Below are positions 60,128 to 64,000 of a DNA stretch of 64,000 bases, piece by piece. The translations under genes were made by a program, and so were the position numbers. This DNA is from Anaerolineales bacterium (lineage in GTDB: Bacteria; Chloroflexota; Anaerolineae; Anaerolineales; Villigracilaceae), in the NCBI GenBank assembly GCA_016744335.1, contig JADGEO010000002.1:62001-126000 (forward strand), given 5' to 3'. The notes under the pieces were generated by a model, which saw only the letters and a program-made list of their open reading frames with translations, was not told the origin of the DNA and did not search any database. Within the stretch, counting starts at the first letter, position 1, and every line of letters begins with the position of its first letter.

Positions 60128-60763
60128 ATGACTTACACAACCATCTTCTTCGACCTAGACGACACCCTCTACCCTCACGAAAGCGGACTTTGGCAAGGCA
60201 TAAAAGACCGCATTAGTCTCTATATGCACGATGAACTGGGATTATCTTGGGATGAGATCCCCACCCACCGCGAAAAATACTTCCTCAATTACGGGACAAC
60301 ACTCCGCGGGATTCAAGCAAACTTTTCGGTGGATGAAAACGCGTATCACGCCTACGTGCATCAACTGCCATTGGATGAATATATCGCCCCTGACCCAAAC
60401 TTGATAGCCCTCCTTGAGCATCTTCCTCAAAAGAAGTACATCTTCACCAGCGCAGATGCAAAGCACGCGCAGCGCGTGCTGGCACATTTAGAAATTAGCC
60501 AATACTTCGAGAAAATTCTCGATATTTACGCCATTGCCCCCTACGCAAAACCCCAACCCGAAGCCTTTGCGCGTGCGCTAGAAATTGTCGGTGAAAGCGA
60601 TTTCTCTTCCTGCGTGATGATAGACGACCTCCCTCGCACTACTCACGCCGCAAAAGATTTTGGTCTCTTTAGCATCCTAAAAGGCAATAAAGGCAACGCC
60701 GATGATGCCGATGCGAGATTAGAAAACTGGGATGACCTCCCAAATTTACTTGGTATTACTTAA
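60128..60763 (+). CDS. HAD hydrolase, pyrimidine 5'-nucleotidase type
   Basis: TIFFDLDDTLYPHESGLW; KYIFTSADAKHAQRVL; MIDDLPRTTHAAKDFG. Confidence 0.9.
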   Translation: MTYTTIFFDLDDTLYPHESGLWQGIKDRISLYMHDELGLSWDEIPTHREKYFLNYGTTLRGIQANFSVDENAYHAYVHQLPLDEYIAPDPNLIALLEHLPQKKYIFTSADAKHAQRVLAHLEISQYFEKILDIYAIAPYAKPQPEAFARALEIVGESDFSSCVMIDDLPRTTHAAKDFGLFSILKGNKGNADDADARLENWDDLPNLLGIT

Positions 60764-60885
60764 ACCTAAATTCAACAATTATGAAACTCGGCTTTTCCTT
60801 TTCTGCCAAGAATTTTTTCGTTAGTTCTCACAGAAGCACTTTATTCTAACGATAAAAAACCAAATTTCTATTTCAGAGATCTCTT

Positions 60886-61107
60886 ATGAACCCCTATCTT
60901 GTTATCCTGCTTATTATTGCTATTATTGTCTTTTCAAACCTCATCATGTTTGCCGCGGTGCGTGGCTCAAGCGGTGTAAAATTTGAATGGTTTAAAACCA
61001 CCAAAACAACCCTTAGCCAACCCTATCAAAAAGAGGGAGAACAACTCAACGAATTGCGCCAACGTATTGATGATTTAGACGGACAGTCTGAAAAAACTGA
61101 TATTTAA
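60886..61107 (+). CDS. Small single-TM protein, unknown function
   Basis: Hydrophobic N-terminus then charged tail; RBS uncertain. Confidence 0.55.
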   Translation: MNPYLVILLIIAIIVFSNLIMFAAVRGSSGVKFEWFKTTKTTLSQPYQKEGEQLNELRQRIDDLDGQSEKTDI

Positions 61108-61204
61108 GCGCATATATTCCTCATATACTTATTTCACAAATTTCTAATTATCGCGTGATAAGCTAAAAAGAAAAAAGACCCAAAATAAAATACGGAGTTA
61201 ATTT

Positions 61205-62464
61205 ATGAACAAAACCCTTCGCTACCTTCTCACCGGCATATTTTCTGGTGTGTTACTCATCATCATTTTCTCAGGCGGATTCGCGGCAGGCTATTTAGTC
61301 AAAGACGCTGTTCCTGCAGGGATTTTTGCCGCACCAACCCTACCACAGCCACCAACACCCGCCCCTGAAACAGCAGATGCCACCCCCGATGAACTAGAGA
61401 TTCTTTTTGAACCCTTCTGGGAATCCTGGCAAATTGTCCACGATAGCTATGTAGACCAACCCGTAGATGACCTTAAGCTTATGCAAGGTGCTATAGACGG
61501 GATGCTCTACTCTCTTGGCGACCAGCATACAACTTATATGGATCCCGATGAGTTCAAACAAGCAAACAGTAGTATGGAGGGAGAGTACGATGGAATTGGT
61601 GCTTGGGTTGATTCTACAGGCAATTACCTTACCATTGTTAGCCCCATGCCTGGCTCACCCGCCGAAGAAGCTGGGCTAAAAGCCGGTGATATTGTTATTG
61701 CCATTGACGGCGAAGATATGACGGGAATAGACGGTTCTCTGGTCATCCGCAAGGTGTTAGGGGTAGCGGGCACAACGGTAGAGCTAACTATCGTTAGAGA
61801 AGGAGAATCGGAGCCTCTCAAGTTTGAGGTTACGCGCGCCCACATCGTCATTCCCAGTGCCGAAGGCGAAATGCTTGAGGATAATATCGGGCATATTGAA
61901 ATAAATACCTTTGGCGACAATACAACCCCAGAATTGCGCACAGCCATTACAGAACTTCTTGACCAAGGTGCAGAGGGGTTGGTGATTGACTTCCGCAATA
62001 ATGGTGGTGGATATCTAACAACGGCGATTGAAGTTGCCTCAGAGTTTTTACCTGAAGGTGAAGTGGTTCTTTACGAAGAATACGGTGATGACACACGCGA
62101 TACACATATAACTTTAGACAATGGCTTAGCAACCGATGTGCCGATTATTGTGCTCATCAACGAGGGTTCTGCTTCTGCTTCTGAGGTAGTTGCTGGCGCA
62201 ATTCAAGATCATGAACGCGGGCAATTGGTTGGTGTAACTTCTTTTGGCAAAGGCTCTGTACAAAACTGGATTGCGCTCAGTGACAATCAGGGTGCTGTAC
62301 GCGTTACTGTTGCAAAGTGGCTTACACCCAATGGTAGAACAATTCACGATATTGGCTTAGACCCCGATGTTATTGTTGAAATGCTCGAAGAAGATTATGA
62401 AGCTGACTTAGACCCACAATTGGATACCGCAATTGAGCTTTTATTAGACGAAATCTCTAAATAA
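61205..62464 (+). CDS. ctpA: S41-family C-terminal processing peptidase
   Basis: PDZ GSPAEEAGLKAGDIVIAIDGEDMTG; LINEGSASASEVVAGAIQDHERGQLVGVTSFGKGSVQ. Confidence 0.95.
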   Translation: MNKTLRYLLTGIFSGVLLIIIFSGGFAAGYLVKDAVPAGIFAAPTLPQPPTPAPETADATPDELEILFEPFWESWQIVHDSYVDQPVDDLKLMQGAIDGMLYSLGDQHTTYMDPDEFKQANSSMEGEYDGIGAWVDSTGNYLTIVSPMPGSPAEEAGLKAGDIVIAIDGEDMTGIDGSLVIRKVLGVAGTTVELTIVREGESEPLKFEVTRAHIVIPSAEGEMLEDNIGHIEINTFGDNTTPELRTAITELLDQGAEGLVIDFRNNGGGYLTTAIEVASEFLPEGEVVLYEEYGDDTRDTHITLDNGLATDVPIIVLINEGSASASEVVAGAIQDHERGQLVGVTSFGKGSVQNWIALSDNQGAVRVTVAKWLTPNGRTIHDIGLDPDVIVEMLEEDYEADLDPQLDTAIELLLDEISK

Positions 62465-62473
62465 TAAAAAGCT

Positions 62474-62569
62474 AAGGGCTTGGGAAGAAATAACTTATAC
62501 ATTTAAATCGCCGAACTTGAGTAAGATATACTCCAAATGTATAAGTTGTATAATTCTCCTCCCTAAGCG
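62474..62569. repeat. Inverted-repeat-bounded element, copy B (core oriented toward 62625 gene)
   Basis: acttatacattt (62493..62504), 30-bp core, aaatgtataagt (62535..62546); TTGAGT(62517..62522)-17-TATAAG(62540..62545). Confidence 0.75.
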
Positions 62570-62624
62570 CTCAGACTTAGGATTGATATCTTATGTCTGA
62601 ACGCTTATAAAAAAGAAGGTAAAT

Positions 62625-63311
62625 ATGTTTTTCAACTCATCTTATATTCTCTATATGCTACCCGGCATTTTGCTTGTGGCATTCACCTCTTGGTATGTGA
62701 AATCTTCCTATAAAAAATGGAGTAAAGTGCCTGCTCGCAGTCGCATTAGCGGATATGAAGCCGCACAGCGTCTTATTAAGCGCGCGGGGCTTTATGGCGT
62801 GCAAATTGAAGCCATTAGCGGTGAAATGACAGACCATTATGACCCACGTTCTAAAACCCTTCGTCTTTCTCAAGGTGTGGGGCAAGGGACTTCGGTTGCT
62901 TCTTTAGCAATTGCCGCACATGAACTTGGCCATGCTATGCAAGATGCTGAAGACTATTTCCCTTTAAAGGCGCGTAGTGCGATGGTGCCGATGGTTAATA
63001 TCGGCTCAAATCTTGGTTGGGTGTTGATTATGGCAGGGCTTCTACTCAATTGGCTCAATATCGCATGGCTAGGTCTCGCCTTTTTTGCTGGCGGAGCACT
63101 TTTTGCACTAATGACCCTCCCTGTAGAATTTGATGCCTCTGCTCGTGCAAAACGCCTTCTCGCCGAAACAGGAATCATTCAAGGCGCAGAAGAACAACGC
63201 GGCGTAAATAATGTCCTTAACGCCGCGGCACTAACCTACGTTGCCGCACTTGTCACCGCTCTTTTACAGGTGCTTTATTATGCCAGTATGCTCACAGGAC
63301 GTAAGCGATAA
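62625..63311 (+). CDS. YugP-like (zinc metallopeptidase, HEXXH) membrane protein
   Basis: AAHELGHAMQDAEDYFPLKARSAMVPMVNIGSNLGW. Confidence 0.92.
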   Translation: MFFNSSYILYMLPGILLVAFTSWYVKSSYKKWSKVPARSRISGYEAAQRLIKRAGLYGVQIEAISGEMTDHYDPRSKTLRLSQGVGQGTSVASLAIAAHELGHAMQDAEDYFPLKARSAMVPMVNIGSNLGWVLIMAGLLLNWLNIAWLGLAFFAGGALFALMTLPVEFDASARAKRLLAETGIIQGAEEQRGVNNVLNAAALTYVAALVTALLQVLYYASMLTGRKR

Positions 63312-63326
63312 AGTTCTTGAAGTATC

Positions 63327-63366
63327 CCCAAAAGGTCTCTCATAAATTTATGAGAGACCTTTTTTA
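63327..63366 (+). terminator. Rho-independent terminator
   Basis: aaaaggtctctcataaatttatgagagaccttttttattt. Confidence 0.88.
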
Positions 63367-63411
63367 TTTAGCATTCTTCACAATTCCCAAATCTCAACTT
63401 ATAATTCCGAC

Positions 63412-63765
63412 ATGAAATCACAAGATATTCTTTCTGTCGTCATTTCCGTTATCATTATTATCGCAGTCGCTATTTTGCAAAAACAGAGCAAAGTCGTTGC
63501 CGCATTAATTTCAACCATGCCCGTTCGCGCCGGGCTTGCCATCTGGATTGTCTACGCCGCAACCAACGGAAACAAAGAAGACGTAACCCAATTTAGCCTC
63601 AGCGTTGCCTATTCCCTCATCCCCACCTTTCTTTTTGCAGTCGCCGCCTGGCTTGCCGCCCGCGCAGGCATGAAATTAGGGGGGATATTAATCTCAGGCT
63701 ACACAACTTGGGCACTTATAGCCGGGACAATTTTCCTCGCCCGCAAATTTTTAGGGTTAGGATGA
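63412..63765 (+). CDS. Small uncharacterised membrane protein
   Basis: Four hydrophobic segments; unknown family. Confidence 0.6.
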   Translation: MKSQDILSVVISVIIIIAVAILQKQSKVVAALISTMPVRAGLAIWIVYAATNGNKEDVTQFSLSVAYSLIPTFLFAVAAWLAARAGMKLGGILISGYTTWALIAGTIFLARKFLGLG

Positions 63766-63876
63766 TAGACTTGCACTGCATCTTCTTTTGGATGCGTTAC
63801 AAGTCGGGATTATTGAGCTAACCCGATGTGCAACGCATTTTGCAAATGCAATGCACATCTACAGGATGAATAAAAA

Positions 63877-64000
63877 ATGCCTTTATCTGGATTATTAAAC
63901 CACTGGCGAACGCGCTCCGAACTTGCCTCCGCCATATCAACATGGCGCGTAGAAAAAGCGCGTCCCGCCAAAACGGCACCCATCCCCAACGACCTACCGC
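63877..64000 (+). CDS. N-terminus of a probable DEAD/DEAH-box helicase (partial, truncated by window)
   Basis: Open frame MPLSGLLNHWRTRSELASAISTWRVEKARPAKTAPIPNDLP to the window end; family assignment rests on weak N-terminal similarity. Confidence 0.4.
   Translation, partial: MPLSGLLNHWRTRSELASAISTWRVEKARPAKTAPIPNDLP

Overview
Roughly 64 kb of a bacterial chromosome. Gene content and protein style suggest a Chloroflexota/Anaerolineae-like lineage, but this is inference only. Most of it is housekeeping and metabolic: purA/purB/guaB, gatCA, ftsK, mutY, lpdA, ino1, amn, a liv-type ABC transporter operon, an arginine deiminase-type cluster, a heterodimeric ABC exporter, S41 and YugP-type proteases, and tRNA-Pro(TGG). 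Main points of interest: (1) The left edge holds a minus-strand ORF absent from the supplied track. It encodes an octaheme (8 CXXCH) hydroxylamine-oxidoreductase-family lipoprotein next to a NapC/NrfH-type tetraheme cytochrome, with a NarL-type regulator and a heme-c-motif sensor kinase upstream. (2) Two ~95 bp repeats have parallel flanks, but the 30 bp core between 12 bp inverted repeats is in opposite orientation. Each core carries TTGAGT-17 bp-TATAAG facing the adjacent gene, which looks like an invertible promoter cassette. (3) There are two MITE-like elements with TAGACCTCTTGCA termini, one of them inserted inside a terminator hairpin. (4) Several palindromic or dispersed repeat families are present, some of which intrude in frame into coding sequences (GT39 protein, CinA, esterase) or donate a stop codon (mutY). 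(5) An IS30-family transposase remnant is visible. (6) A GAAC-N4-GTTC operator-like palindrome sits exactly in the spacer of a promoter. No CRISPR array, rRNA or intact transposase was seen.
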